DNA of 64,000 bases, from contig VYZB01000036.1 of assembly GCA_013397455.1 (NCBI GenBank), positions 2,008,878 through 2,072,877 of the forward strand, written 5' to 3'. This document shows positions 23,761 through 36,700 of the stretch, piece by piece; the first letter of the stretch is position 1; every line of letters begins with the position of its first letter. This stretch comes from Crotophaga sulcirostris. Its lineage: Eukaryota; Chordata; Aves; Cuculiformes; Crotophagidae. The position numbers were made by a program, and so were the translations under genes. The notes under the pieces are model-generated. The model was not told the DNA's origin and made no database searches. It saw nothing but the letters and a program-made list of their open reading frames with translations.

Positions 23761-25408
23761 CTAAATGAATGTTTACCCTACTTACAGAGGCTGGCTGAGC
23801 AAAGGCTGAAGAGCAACCTGAAGCAAGGATGCCAAGTTTTAAATATGATATATTGCGGCTTAATTCATTTACCAAGGTAGCTCTCTCGAGGGCCTTGTGG
23901 CAACCATCCAAAAACAACCAGTGGTTGGGTACCTCAGCCCAAAGTAGGTTTAGCTTAAGAGTTGTTAAAGGACCCTGATTATTTTATTATTTCTTTTTCC
24001 TCCAGAAGCAGAACTCAGCATTTTTCCAGAGTAATTTGAACTGTGCACCCAGAAATCATTAATCATGCTGTAAAATCTTGGCTTCAACTTCCCCCCTTAT
24101 ATGTAAAAGATTACCATACGAGTTGTTAACGTTGTGTCTTGCTGGCTGGCAGTACCCCATTTCATACCAATTAAATGGGATTTTGTAAAGAGTAAGGGCT
24201 GTGGAGGATGAGGCTGCAGTGAAGAGCCTTCCTCCATCTTTGGCCCCAGGTACAATACATGCTACACAGATGTTAATGTGTATGGATGATGGGCAGCCTA
24301 TGGTGTGTGACTTGCCTCTTTGGTCGTTGCCCCCCTTAGGAGGAGACAGCAGTGTAAACAGGGACTGCTGACAACATTCACAGCCCACTTTATTTCTTTT
24401 TCCAGTGCTCTTATTGTCTTTCATTGACTCCCATATTTATTTAATAGATTTATGTTGTGAATGGGGTTTCTGTCCTGAGAAAGGACTACAGTAAAAGTCC
24501 ACATGAACTTGCAGTACTTCTCTGAGGAAAGCTTTTCCTTCCCTGTACTCTCTCTCCCTTCCCCAATTCACTAGATTTTCAGTTTAAAAGAAGAAATAGG
24601 AACACTTTTTCTGAGAGGAACTGCAGAAGTTGACTTGAGACTCAACTATTTCTTTTTTTCATTTTGCTGTACATGAGGTGTCCTGAGGTAACGCAGAAAA
24701 TCATGAGGTTGAGGCATTCACCTCTGAAGATCATTGAACTTTTAATAAAATTCCTTTTAGGATCCAAGATCAATGCTGCCCTGCATGGTCTCAGTTCTAT
24801 TTGACATGTGCTTGCACTTAGCTACAGTCCAGTTCTTGATTTATTTTTTTATTTAGTGATAGGATTAGATGTGTCCTTTGAAAACTAAACCAAACCTCTT
24901 CTACCATCCAATTTAAATATACAAGGATATCTTTAACCTGAACAAAAAAACAGCAAAGAAAAACCTTTGTAGGTCTGACTCTTGAGTTCATCAAGTATTT
25001 GAAAGAAAACTTGAATTCCATGTTTGTTTGGATAAGGTAAAACGTCTCCAAAAATCAAAGACATCAGCAGTGGTGATGGTTGCTGTTTATGGGAGAGGAG
25101 ATGGAGGGTTATATATTGCGAAATGACTTTTCGCTGATAACAAACAAAGCCCAGTGGGAGATTTCTGTTTTGAAAATATGTAACTGTTGACATGAGGATG
25201 TTTTTTAGAATATTTTCGGTGCTGATAAAGGAAAGCAATGTTCATTGGAGTTTTGGTAATCTTGAACAAAACCACATGTTAAGCTCTGGTTGCTTTGCTC
25301 TGGATGGCAGCGTTACACTGTGTGTAGGAATGGGGTCTTTTGGCTAACAGTTTTCTCTATTGTTTCCACCTCTAAGCCTTTTATACTATTATTTAGAGGA
25401 CAGGAAAT

Positions 25409-25428
25409 GAGAGAGAGAGAGAGAGAGA
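25409..25428. repeat. (GA)10 microsatellite
   Basis: Ten uninterrupted GA dinucleotides. GA repeats can bind GAGA-type factors, but nothing else here suggests such a role. Confidence 0.95.
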
Positions 25429-26302
25429 TAGTTTGGTCATAAGGAGAATAGCGTGCTACCCTAGTGTCTCTGATAAGACTTACAAGGTGGTGTTTGCAAG
25501 TTGAAAGGTTGCAACTAAGCCTAGGTAAATCTAAAAAATTGGTACTCATTTTAATTGTGGTGTAAACCATCAGTATTATCATATGAAAAGCAATAGTGAT
25601 GCCTTGGCTTGCTTGATAAAATAAGAATCTGTTCATGGTAATGACCATTAACTCACTGACAGGATGATAAAGAGATTATAGGGTTCAGCTTCCTGCTTAA
25701 AAAGAATTGGTTGGTGCACGTGCTATTCTGCTAGTCCCATCTCTGTGTGTGTTGTGGAACAGTCATGGAAAACATTTTTAATATTTTTAATGTGCTACCT
25801 GACAGCGTGATCTCTACAGTATACAATTTTCTGTTCCTCTGACCTCTTACACACCAATTGTATTGGGAAAACATTAATTAAATGGGAACAAAGTATTTAT
25901 TGTGACTTGAAGTTGCTTTTATCATGGTTCCTATTGTTCAGGTTCACGAACAGGAATGAAAGAGCCTGCTTAAAGATGCTCTCCAAGCACTCTGTTTAAG
26001 GATGGCTCTTTGTTCGTAACTGCCAAAAAGTAGCAGCAAACTGGAAAAGGAAAAATTCCCTTCTGTGTGATTTCAGTCGCTTCAGTCTCAATGCAAAACA
26101 GTTTATATTAATTCAGTAACAGATTTAGCTTAGTTTAATTTTAGTCTCTGTCATGGGACACAAGTGTGTTTTGTTCTTGTTTAAATGGACTATGCATCCC
26201 TTGGTACCACCTTGAAAATACAGTAATTTTTTGACTGATACAGAGAAAGGTGAAACTGTATGGAAGTTCAGTGAGAGTCTTGTTTATACACAAATCTGTG
26301 AT

Positions 26303-26325
26303 TTTGTTTGTTTGTTTGTTTGTTT
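26303..26325. repeat. (TTTG)n microsatellite
   Basis: Nearly six copies of the tetranucleotide TTTG. Confidence 0.93.
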
Positions 26326-28560
26326 CATTATATGGTATATTACCAAAGAATACCTCAGGACCCTGAGCAAACACCAGTGTCTTTAGCAGTTACAGTGCTG
26401 GGAGTGGGCAACATCTAAAGATCATGAGGCAGATGGAACACTTGGGGGACCAAGGGTAGGTTTTTGAGTTCAGAGTCGATCAAAGTCCCATCCCTCTGAA
26501 CAGGCTTGGAGCCCCACTGTTTCTTATTTCCCTAATGATGTAATTTAGCTTGACAAAATTGGTTCTGTTTCTTCATAAGCCTTGCCTGTCTCATGACATG
26601 TTACATGGTATAACATATGGCATCTTCAAAAGGAAGACAAATCAACTCTCTCTTCTTTCCTAAATATGAAAAATAGTTTTTATTCATGGCTAAGTGTTAG
26701 CCAGTATAGTTTCCAGAAAGTTGCACTCGCTCAAGCCCTAGCCAACAGAAACGTTATTGCTTTGAAGTGCCTTTTTAAATTCTTGTCCATCCTATTCCTA
26801 TCTTCCTACTGTTCCTGCCTCGCTGTTATAATTTTTCATTCTCTGATGTGTTAGACTGATCAATTATGTATCACACTGAAAGGCAGTTGCTTTTCTTAAC
26901 TCTCCTGTCCAACTGTAGCCAGTTCCTCTGTCACCTTTCTAAATATTCTCCTATTGGTTTTGAGCTTTTCCACAGCATTAATGTTACTCTTAGTGATTTG
27001 TGAAATTCCCCCATTCCCTTTTCTTACCAGACATCATATGTGTTCATACGAAGTAGAAGTATTGCTGTAAGTTACAGGATGAAAGTCCGAGAACACCACC
27101 TCAAGCCTGTTAGTCCACAAAGAACTTAAATCACAGGATTTACAGGAGGTGCAGAAGTCAGCCTGAGGAGCTGGATGCTGCCTGCTGCTTCGAAAAGGTG
27201 GAGGACCTGTTCAAATCCCACTAGTGCCAGTGAAGAATGTGTGCCCTGAAACACAACCAGGGAGTAAACTTAGGTTAAGTGTAAGTGTTGGGCAAGCTTT
27301 GCAGCTGCACTGCTGCACTGGTTCCCCTGCTGCTAGCTTTCAGTTGAGCTTTAACCAAGACAGCTTGGAGTCAGGTGTTCCCGTGTTGCAGTTTTGTACC
27401 TGATAGCAGCTAAGGTATAGTCTCAGTATCCAATCTGTTACTGCAGACCTACAGGCTATTAAGAACGTAAACTCCATTGACTATTTTATCCCCATACTCT
27501 TCTGCCAGAATATCTATGAAAAAAATTATTTATTTTTTGTATGAAGAGCTTATCCCACCTGATCCTTTTGTTGATGTCCCTGCTCATTGTTTGTGATTTT
27601 ATTTCTTTCTGGTGACAAACATGCTGAAATCTGATATTAGGATATGCCAATATACACAGTTTGGGAGAAAACTAATTGAATTCTTCCTATGTATAGAATA
27701 CAGAATGCAGAAATAGAAGCCTGTAAATTGCTTTAAAAGCATTGTGAGGTTTAAAACTTATTTGTTACCCTGCAGTTACCCATAAGGTCCGCTCTAGACA
27801 CAACCATCTGTATAGCTACGTATATTACTGGCACACAAGAAAATGATGTTTATTCTTTTCTTCCTGATGTGAAAGCCAGTCTCAGTCAATAAGCTGTCAA
27901 GCTACCCTTTTGTCACCGTCACTGCCTTGTTATGTTCATTCGCATTGAGTGTCCTAAATCTTGCTGGTCTAATGTGTTAAATTCTTTGACAAGAATGTTC
28001 CAGTTTCGGAGCGCTGAAAGCTTTGCTTGGCTTTCTTCATGAATGGAGTTAAATGCTTCTTGGTGAAAATATAAATGCAGCAGAAACTGAAAAATTTAGA
28101 CTTTCTTTGTAATCAATACAGGAAAAATGGACACTTCTGGACTGTTATCCGTCGCAGCCCTTGAGCCCTCCGGCTCTCCACCTTGGAGAAGATTAATTGC
28201 ATTCTCCAAGTGCCTGGTTTGCTCGGCTGATACAGAGACATTAGTTGGCTCACTGCGAGAGCTATTTCCACACTGTTGCTACGGAATTTTAGGAAAGATA
28301 GGCTGCAGCTTTTCAGTTTCAGCAATGAATAGCTTGGCTAAGCAAGGACCTATATCTCCTCTGCTGTGTTTCTATTTAAAAATAAACCAAAAGGGTCCAA
28401 ACCGTATTTTGCTTGTGCCTCCAGTTCACATGACAAAGATCTGTGAGGTCCTCTCTCTTCTTCCACACCCCCGCCCCCCCTAATTTAGGCTTTTTATTTA
28501 GAGGCAAGCTTAGCTACAAAAAGGCTGCTTCAAAGTTTGAATATTCAGACTGAAGCTGAA

Positions 28561-28586
28561 TCTGGTGAAGTGCTTCTGGTGAAGTG
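28561..28586. repeat. Short tandem duplication, period about 15
   Basis: The segment 'tctggtgaagtg' occurs at 28561 and again at 28575. It is a small local duplication of no evident function. Confidence 0.8.
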
Positions 28587-29591
28587 AACAGGCTGTTTGC
28601 ATCCCTTAAAGGTATTGCACACTAGTGCCGTGAAGAGTTTACCGAATACATGTAATAAACAGATTATTCTCCTCTAACATTAGCCTTTTCCCTGCTATGC
28701 TTAGGGAACTTGGTGCAAATTGACTTTTTGAGACTCTGTTATGTTTCAGGTTGTTATGCTCATGATAAAGCAGAAAATGGGATGCAGTATTTAAGGTCAA
28801 AATTATTTTGACTTCTGCCTTTCATGCGTTTGTATTTAGAGCTCGTCTCCAGCTTTGCACAGAAGGCAAGGATGGAAGATGTATAGGACAGTAACAATTT
28901 TGGGATCTGTAATATATTGCAAAGGATTTTTTCTTCCATATCAATGCAATTGTCCACTTCTCCATTTATGTTTAGTCTCACACAGCACAGCATATTTTTT
29001 TATATGAAAGTACATGATATTCTTCAGCGTGCCTTAGGGAATGGTGTGCTCATTAGGCTAAAGCCCCATGTCTGCTCCACGAACAAATGAGGTGCTGGGA
29101 CACGTTGGTGTGGGCAGGCAGAGCTGGCCAGACAGAACAGCTGAGCCATCCTCCCTTCAATGCCAGGTCTTCTGCCACCCAGGATGATGTGAGCTGACTT
29201 GGATAACTCTTACCAACCATGGTGCTCAAGGAGAATTACAGTAAAAGGAGATACTTTATTTGATGGAGCAAAGAAATGACCTTGCAGAAAAATGTGGGGG
29301 GCTTTTGTGTACTTCCCACTCTGGTTGTGCTGGCTCATGGTGGCAAGAGTTGGAGGGTAATATGGCACCACTCCAGCGGTCACTTGAAGAAAGAGCTTGT
29401 CCAAAGCCTCAGTGATGTCTGAGGTTCAGTCCTCTAACCAGGTTGATGCTTTTGCTTTACTTCCTGCTATTGTTGCATGGGATTTTCTTGTAGCCACTAA
29501 GTATCCAGTGTTTGTCTCTTGTCATGCCGATCCACTAGCCTTGATGATAGTGTCAATCACTTGTGCACTGTATTTTCTTATCAAAAGGCAC

Positions 29592-29617
29592 TTTATTTTA
29601 TTTTATTTTATTTTATT
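29592..29617. repeat. (TTTTA)n microsatellite
   Basis: About five copies of the pentanucleotide TTTTA. Confidence 0.93.
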
Positions 29618-30699
29618 AGTTTGCATATTTTTACAAGGTGAATTGATGTACTTGGGTCTATGTTGTTTATGATTTGATTTTATTTGTTTTCTTTCTTGAC
29701 TAAATATTCTTAACCTTTTCAATTTTGTTTCATATGGAAGCTTTCCAGAGCTGCATTGCATGTGTTTGATTTTAATTAATTATGCATCGACTAGTGACAT
29801 ATGTATATAAAAATACATAAAGCTATTATCTTTATACATTTAGCACTGAAATGCACTTTTCCAAAGTGATAAGCCTATAATATGTTATTTAAGGGTTCTG
29901 AGTCATGATTGCAGGCAGATTTATTTGTTACAGAGGAGACAGAGTAGCACAAGTACTAAGTTTTGATCTACTGCTTTTCTCTTCTGAAAAGAAACTGTTT
30001 GTTGGACCATCTGCATCCCTTTCTTTCTCTCAGGCTCTTGCTAGGTACTGGTTAAAGGGAGAAGTTTTGGCACCTCTGCCCAAATGCATCCTCCAATGCA
30101 GCATCACTGAAGACAGGATTTTGTAGGGTGCAGCCCCCTGGAGGGGCCTGGCAGTTCTGACCTGACGGGGTGGGCATCTGTGCAGCTGGATTCCCCTCGA
30201 GGTTCTCATTTAGCAGCTGGTTGGAGTAAGTGGAAAAGTCTTTCCAAAGCCTGTCACTAATTCACTTGGATAATCCTTATTTTGCACTTAAGCAGAGCAA
30301 GAAGGGAGCTATATTGCCTGCATTTCAGACCGATCTGACTTGCTCACGGCCTTTGTGTCAGGCAGTGCAGCTTTCCTGTACTGGTGCTCCCAGCCAGCTT
30401 GTTCCTCTGGAGGCACAAAACCCTCCCCTTCTCTTGAAGTGCCAGTGTCCTTTCATCTTCCTTCCTCAGGCCTGGCAAACAGCCCTGACATCAGGATTGG
30501 TGTGAGGAGGCCTTCCAAGCTGTAAACCTGGCTAATTTGTTGAAGCAGGAGGCTTCTGAATGCTGGCTGTTGTTTCACCTTTCCTGCTTTGTTACCTAAC
30601 AAGCTTCCTCTGGCTTCCGTGTGTTTTTCAACTGTGTGTTTGGGCGGGCAAGGAAACAAAACAGAACAAGAAGATGAAACGGTTGGAGGTATTTGTTTG

Positions 30700-30715
30700 T
30701 TTTTTTTTTTTTTTT
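30700..30715. repeat. Poly-T tract (T16)
   Basis: Sixteen T followed by A-rich sequence. No LINE or SINE body is recognised next to it, so it cannot be assigned as an antisense poly-A tail. Confidence 0.9.
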
Positions 30716-33700
30716 AAATAAATAGAGAGGCAAATACTTCTTCAATTCAGCCCATGCCAATGCAATTGTTTTCTTCCCTCTCAAAACCTATCTACATTTA
30801 TATGATAGGATGATACCACTTGGCTTTATTTTAATGCTCTACCCTGCCCTACCTCAAAGTCCAAATCTATTTGTCACTCTCCCAAGTTACCTTTCACCCA
30901 CAGTTTCCAAACACCACCCAGGCATTTAAAACCAGAAATGATCACAGTATAGAAACAACAAAGTCTCTTGCTTAATTTGTTAGCGTGTGTGTGCGTTATC
31001 CATGAGAAGGCATCTAGCATGCTGTAGTTACTTGTCTAGTTGGTTCTATTTTAGTGGCATCTTGCAAGAGGGAAGTCTCATGGTCACAGCCAGCCTAAAA
31101 AGTTCTCCTTTCTTTATGCATGGACTTCTTCCAGTTTAAACTCCCCATACATGATGTCCTTTGAAGTTGATGGAAAAGTTTTTTGCTCAGTAAATACTCA
31201 GTGTATCGTCTAAACGTGCACAGCTCTGTCTCCCAGAATAGTTTGCAATGGTTAGGATTCCTGCAGCTTTCTGGGGTCTTGGCTACATTTTTGCTGTGAA
31301 GAAGGCCCATTATTCCAAATATGCCTTCACTGTTCCCTGGCACAACCCGAGACCATTTATTCTGGTGTTAACCTCTGGATTCCAACATGACTAGTGCTTC
31401 CAGATTTTTTGTTTCCTTTGTGTTCCTCAGCATTAAGTTTACCACAATGGAGAAAAGTTATTCTTCAGTGAAACCTGTAATGAGTGCTAGGGAAAGTACA
31501 TAAATGGGCATGACTTCCAAGCTGTCAGCTGAATAGCTTCCCACCACCTCTTCCCCTGTCACTTTTGCTATTAATAAGAAATTTTCATTGCTGTCTCCTC
31601 TACCACTAATCCCACGGAAAAAATTCAGATCAGTCTTGGAAGATAAAAATATGTTGGAGGTGACTCCAGACTGGCAAACAAGTGGTCAAGTTTTAGGTAA
31701 AACAAATAAAAAACCTAGGCTAAGCGGTGAGATTTTACTCTGGCAAAGTCCTATTGACTTTACAGGCTATTTGTTTGAATAAAAAATAGTAAAGTCATGA
31801 TGTGGGATGGTGTAGACATGGCTGCTGACTGATTCCCATGTTACTCGTTCTGTACACGGTTGTATTTTCACATATTCTTTGTTTTATCTTCCTAAGACAG
31901 TAGTTTGTAATTCAGACAGTGAAGAGGCAGCTTCTTTGAGGGGAGCAGTATTAAAAATATTGCTTCTTTTTTGGCAAACTGGAAACATTCTTGTGTGTGT
32001 TTGAGAAAGATGGGCTGGATATTTTTGGACACTCACTAATTCATTTCAGCTGTCCTTGTTGTTTTGTTTGCTTGGGTTTGGAAAATCAGAGCAAGGGAGA
32101 ATATATAGAATTACATGGAAAGTAACTCTTTATAGAGCTGCAGACCACCTTGTTCCTATCTTCTCCGTATGTCAAGAAATCAATCATTTACTGTGTCTTT
32201 TAATTTGTAATTCAAAGATGTATCCTTGTAATGGGCGGACCAATTCGGATTTATCAAAGTAATCATCTGAGGGTAATATTCTCCTGCATATCTACTGGAG
32301 TACCAACTCTTGTATCTGCAGTTTCTGTTTATCTTTGATGTGTTTATGAATTCACTTACACAGCAAAAGGTAAGAAAACTTATGGAGAGAAAAAATAATA
32401 ATAATAAAAAGGAATGGTAACGAGGCTTGTGGAAAACATTAAAACTCCCTTAAGGGACAGTACCCCAAAACTTGAAGCAACTGCACACTACAGAAATAAA
32501 GCCACATTATCATGAACTGAACGATGGGTTTCCATGCACAGGGAAAGAAAATGGAACAATAGGGATGGCTGTGAGACAAGCTGGGGCTTCTTTTCATCTT
32601 TACCCAGAGGCAGGTGCTTGTTTTGCTTTATCCAGTGAGGAGTGGAGGCAGGAGCAGACAGGATGCCAGCCTTGCACATGGTTATAAAAGGGTGAAATAT
32701 GGTGCAGGAGGAGAAGAGGGAAAATGAAAGTCAGGAAAGCAGGCAAAAGGCAGACGGATAAAAATCTACTTGAGTTACTGTGAAGCTCCTGAAAATCTTT
32801 AGGCCTCCAAAGATAAGCGGATGCTATTCTTCTAGGGCTTGTTTTTCTTTCTGATGGTGCTCAGCATTTCACATTGTGTGTCCTTCTTTGTTACAAGTGA
32901 GTGAGAGAGGTTATCTCTGTTTTGAGAGGGCTTTTTTTTTTCCAGCCAGAGAAGGCGATTACTCAGGAGAAGGTTCTTAAAACCCCAATAAATCTTAGGA
33001 CCACAACAGATAGTCCAAATATATTTAACGTTTTAAGCTTTGCTTTAAGATGGTGTGTTTCTGCTGCTTCTTTACCGCTAGCAAGGGATATACTTTTATT
33101 TATGTTGCATCTGTTAGCAGCCAGTAGCTTAACCAATGACATTCCCAATATCATACCAAAACCATGGGTTTAGTGTGTTTATGAGCACCTTGAGGTTTTT
33201 GAGAGAGCTGGATTATTTGAGTTGACATAATGAAGTAAATGTACTGTACAAACAAGAGAGAGACTGTTCCCAGGCTGAGGCACAGAAGTGTGCCAGTAGT
33301 AAAACCTAAATTGCAAGATATTATGCAGCCACCCCTAGAAGATGCGCATGGATAAGGTCATGCCATATGTCCCTGCTCAGAACAGCGCGCTTCAGTTAAC
33401 TACCTCCTTAAACCTGCTGCTCCCCTCCAAGCACCTGGAGCTGCTGGAGAAGTTAGGGCACAAACCAGGGACTTTTCTGTATGTAGTTTCCATTTATTAA
33501 GAAATAAGTACAAAGTGATCTGGGCTAAATTTGATGATGGTAGATGGAGAGGGAAAGTTATGATGATCAAAATGCTCTCTTTAAAAACTGTAGCCTGCAC
33601 TGACTTTTGAAGCTACGGAGTAAGTGTCTTTCTGCATGATAAGTTTAGGCTGTGGCATCACAGTTGTGGATGATAAATACAACTGGCATAACCTGCTGGT

Positions 33701-36700
33701 TATGCTTCTGGGGTGTCGATTTTGAATACAGTTTTGTCTGTCAAGGAGAGTGTGTGGGTGAAGCTTCCTGTGGTTGGCTGCGACTCTGAACACTTGCTCC
33801 ATAGCTCCAAAATTGGAGCACAGCTGAGAGGCAGGAGGACTTTTAGGCATCTCTGGGATCCTGTCTGCTTTTAAAATATATTTCCAAGGTTGTTACTGCA
33901 CATAAATCACCTAGCCTTTCCGAAACAGCTGGGTTTGTTTTAAACTTGCTAGGAATGATATAATGTCAGTGTAGAGTCAACAGTCGGTCTGCAGCAAGGA
34001 CTCTCAGGCCTGCAGTGGGACAGCCCTTGTGGGGGAGATGAACCTACTTCAACACTGAATTAACATGTTTTGGGTCAACTAGGAGTGAAAAAATAATAAA
34101 TGCAGAGAGGAGTCAGCTGACTGGTCAGAGAGGGGCACTGCGGGGAGTGCTGCATGGGCAGGAGGCAAGCAGGTCCAATGAGTTCTCCATGCCAGCCACC
34201 CCCCAGACCAAGAACAATCCTGACTGTCCATGGCTTCTTTCTCGTATTGGGGGATGTGGAAATAGAGATGGGGAGAGGAGCTAGGGGATGAAGGAGCAGC
34301 CTGCATGGGCACAGTCAGATGCTGGGGACCTCCTGCAGCTGGGACAGGGCTTTCCCAGTCCTTGGGCTTGTGGGCTCTTCCTTGCCACCTCATCTTGTGG
34401 AATCTCATTACCCTGGCTCTTACCTACATCCTGGTTCTGCTCCCTCCACCCTCTTCTCTCTGTTTTTATTTTCCTCTCTATCTGATCCTGGCCTAACTAC
34501 CCACCATCCCTGGAGTTAAGGGGTTTGCTGCCCTTGCACTATATTTGCTTTCCTTGTGCCTCAGTCCCTTTCTCTTTGCAGTTCAGTAACTACATCTGAA
34601 ACGGGTGTAAATGCAACCTCACATTGTTTTTTATACGAAGAGATCAGCCTAGAGTTGATAATAATTCATCACAGCCCATGCTGGCTTCAAAAATGCATCT
34701 ATTAAAGTGGGAAGTTGGGTGTTTTGGGGGTTTTTGTTTGTTTGCTTGTTTTTTAAAGCTGGTTGTATTTATGCTAGAGGAAAGGGCAACGACTGATTAA
34801 AAAGAACTTCAGGTCACTGGCTTGCAAGGGCTTAAATTGTGTAAATAAACAGGAATAATTTGAAAGGCGTCTCAGGTAATATGAAGATGTATATATCTAC
34901 TAACTGTCTGGGCAAATTAGAGAATTAATTGAAAGGGAATGTTAGCTCGTTAGCTGAACAAGCTAATGTCAAAAAAACTTGCAGCTTTCTTTTAAGGCTT
35001 ACAGCGATTTTTTTCAAGAATAACCTATTAATGAAACGACGCTTTGAAAAGCAGCCTGGAATGGAGGCAAGTGTTCTGATGAATTATCAGCTTTCATATG
35101 TTTTTAACTGCATGCTGGTTAAATCTTATCCAATGAAGTGAGGTTCCTTCTTCCTCCATGCCCCTCCATATTAGAGATTAAATACCATGCTTAAAACATT
35201 TTTGGATATGGAAAACTCTCATATGTAAAAACATTATGAGCAGTACTTAAATATGTGGAAGTATTTATATATTTTTGTATCTTCTATGAAATGACTAAAA
35301 TTTATTAAGTCAAGTCCAGATGCTCAAAACAGAAAGGGCACCTTTGAATATATATTCTTATACAGGAAAGATGGGCATCTTTTGGCGTTTTGGTAACAAA
35401 GCTGTTGCACTGTGTGCGAAGGAGGAGAGCTGGGACTTCAGTAAAGCTTTTATAAGACTGAGCGGTAGTACAGAGCCATCCTCCTGGAAAGAACTCACCC
35501 TTAATCAGTGTTACTTTTATTTGTTTCTGTTTTGAGGACCTTAGGGATCGTTTACCATCTCTTCTGAAAACAACAAAAAAAGTTTCTCCAGTAGAGAGGG
35601 AGGAGGGTTTCGGAAAGAGGGAAAAATCCTTGAAGTTCCCATGACCCCATTGATTCTGGAGCTGGGGATTTGCAAGATGTTTTTGGAAACCAGAATGGTT
35701 GTTCCAAATAGGTTTGGATTTAGAACAGTAATCTGAACTCATGTCCAACTCAAAATGAATGCATACCATGAAAGTTAGCACTCTTTAATAATTATTTTTG
35801 CTTTGCTGGGAAAACAGAATACTCTGAAATAGCAAGCTGCAATTCAGTGGCCTAAACCTGCTTTCAGGTGTGATAATTCTAAATTATAGTTTGTCTTCCA
35901 AGGACTGATAGAAGCCTACTGCAGTTGCTGATGTGAAAAGTAAGAACAGATTATCTCTAACAGTACTTGAAAGAGAAATGGTAATGGCAGACTTCAAAGC
36001 CAGCCTCATGGTCGTAGGTGTATGATTAATTTGGAACAGGTTTTTTTTTAATAAAATGTTATCATAAGTATTTCTGAAAGTAGAAATAGTATTAAATATA
36101 AAACAGAATTAACGTACTGTGGTTTGATAATCACAGGTCAACAATAAATGTGCAACTTCCTTGAGCTGTAAACCACAGGCTGTGTAAGTGTTTTGGAATA
36201 AAATATTTATGCATTTAGTGTTCAGCACTGTTGCTAATTTAGACTAGTCATTGGAAAATGATGGTCTCTTTATTGCATATTGTTAAAACGTAAGTGCTGC
36301 CATTTGACTTTATAAACACTGATTAAAAAATGGTGGTTTTAATTCTTATTATTTCTAAAGAAATGCACCAAAATACCTGTCAATTTCTTCTGGTACTTGC
36401 AGCCGTGTGCACAGGTGTGTTTTGATTTAAATGAAGATTACTCTGAAATTAAACTTCTGACTCTTAAGTGGGTAATTGGGGAAGAAATCCATAAATTGTC
36501 TAATGAAGAAACAACTTGCAAGACCGAGAAATTCCAATGGGGATATGTGTATTTTTTGGGTGTGTTTTTTTTTTTCTGAATTGGGCATTTGGAAAAGAAA
36601 AATAGGGGAAGGTGAAGGTAAAAAATGACATTTTGTTAGTAAACAATTTTTAAGATAGTAAACCATGTATTTGAACAGTACCTGCATTTTGCATGTTTAT

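Noticed and set aside
27150..27235. tRNA-like B-box 'gttcaaatcc' at 27209-27218, possible tRNA gene or SINE head
   Set aside because: The bases that would form the T-stem on either side of the loop do not pair, there is no clear A-box at the right distance, and no SINE body follows.
30700..30715. Poly-T tract as the tail of an inverted retroposed gene or SINE
   Set aside because: No retroposon body, gene similarity or target-site duplication seen beside it.
34120..34420. GC-richer patch with several overlapping frames, possible exon cluster
   Set aside because: Frames in multiple phases on both strands are explained by low stop-codon density in GC-rich DNA, and no frame has a recognisable product.
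35305..35781. Open frame of about 158 codons on the - strand
   Set aside because: No recognisable domain, no splice context, no compositional change relative to flanks. One frame of this length is not surprising in 64 kb on six frames.
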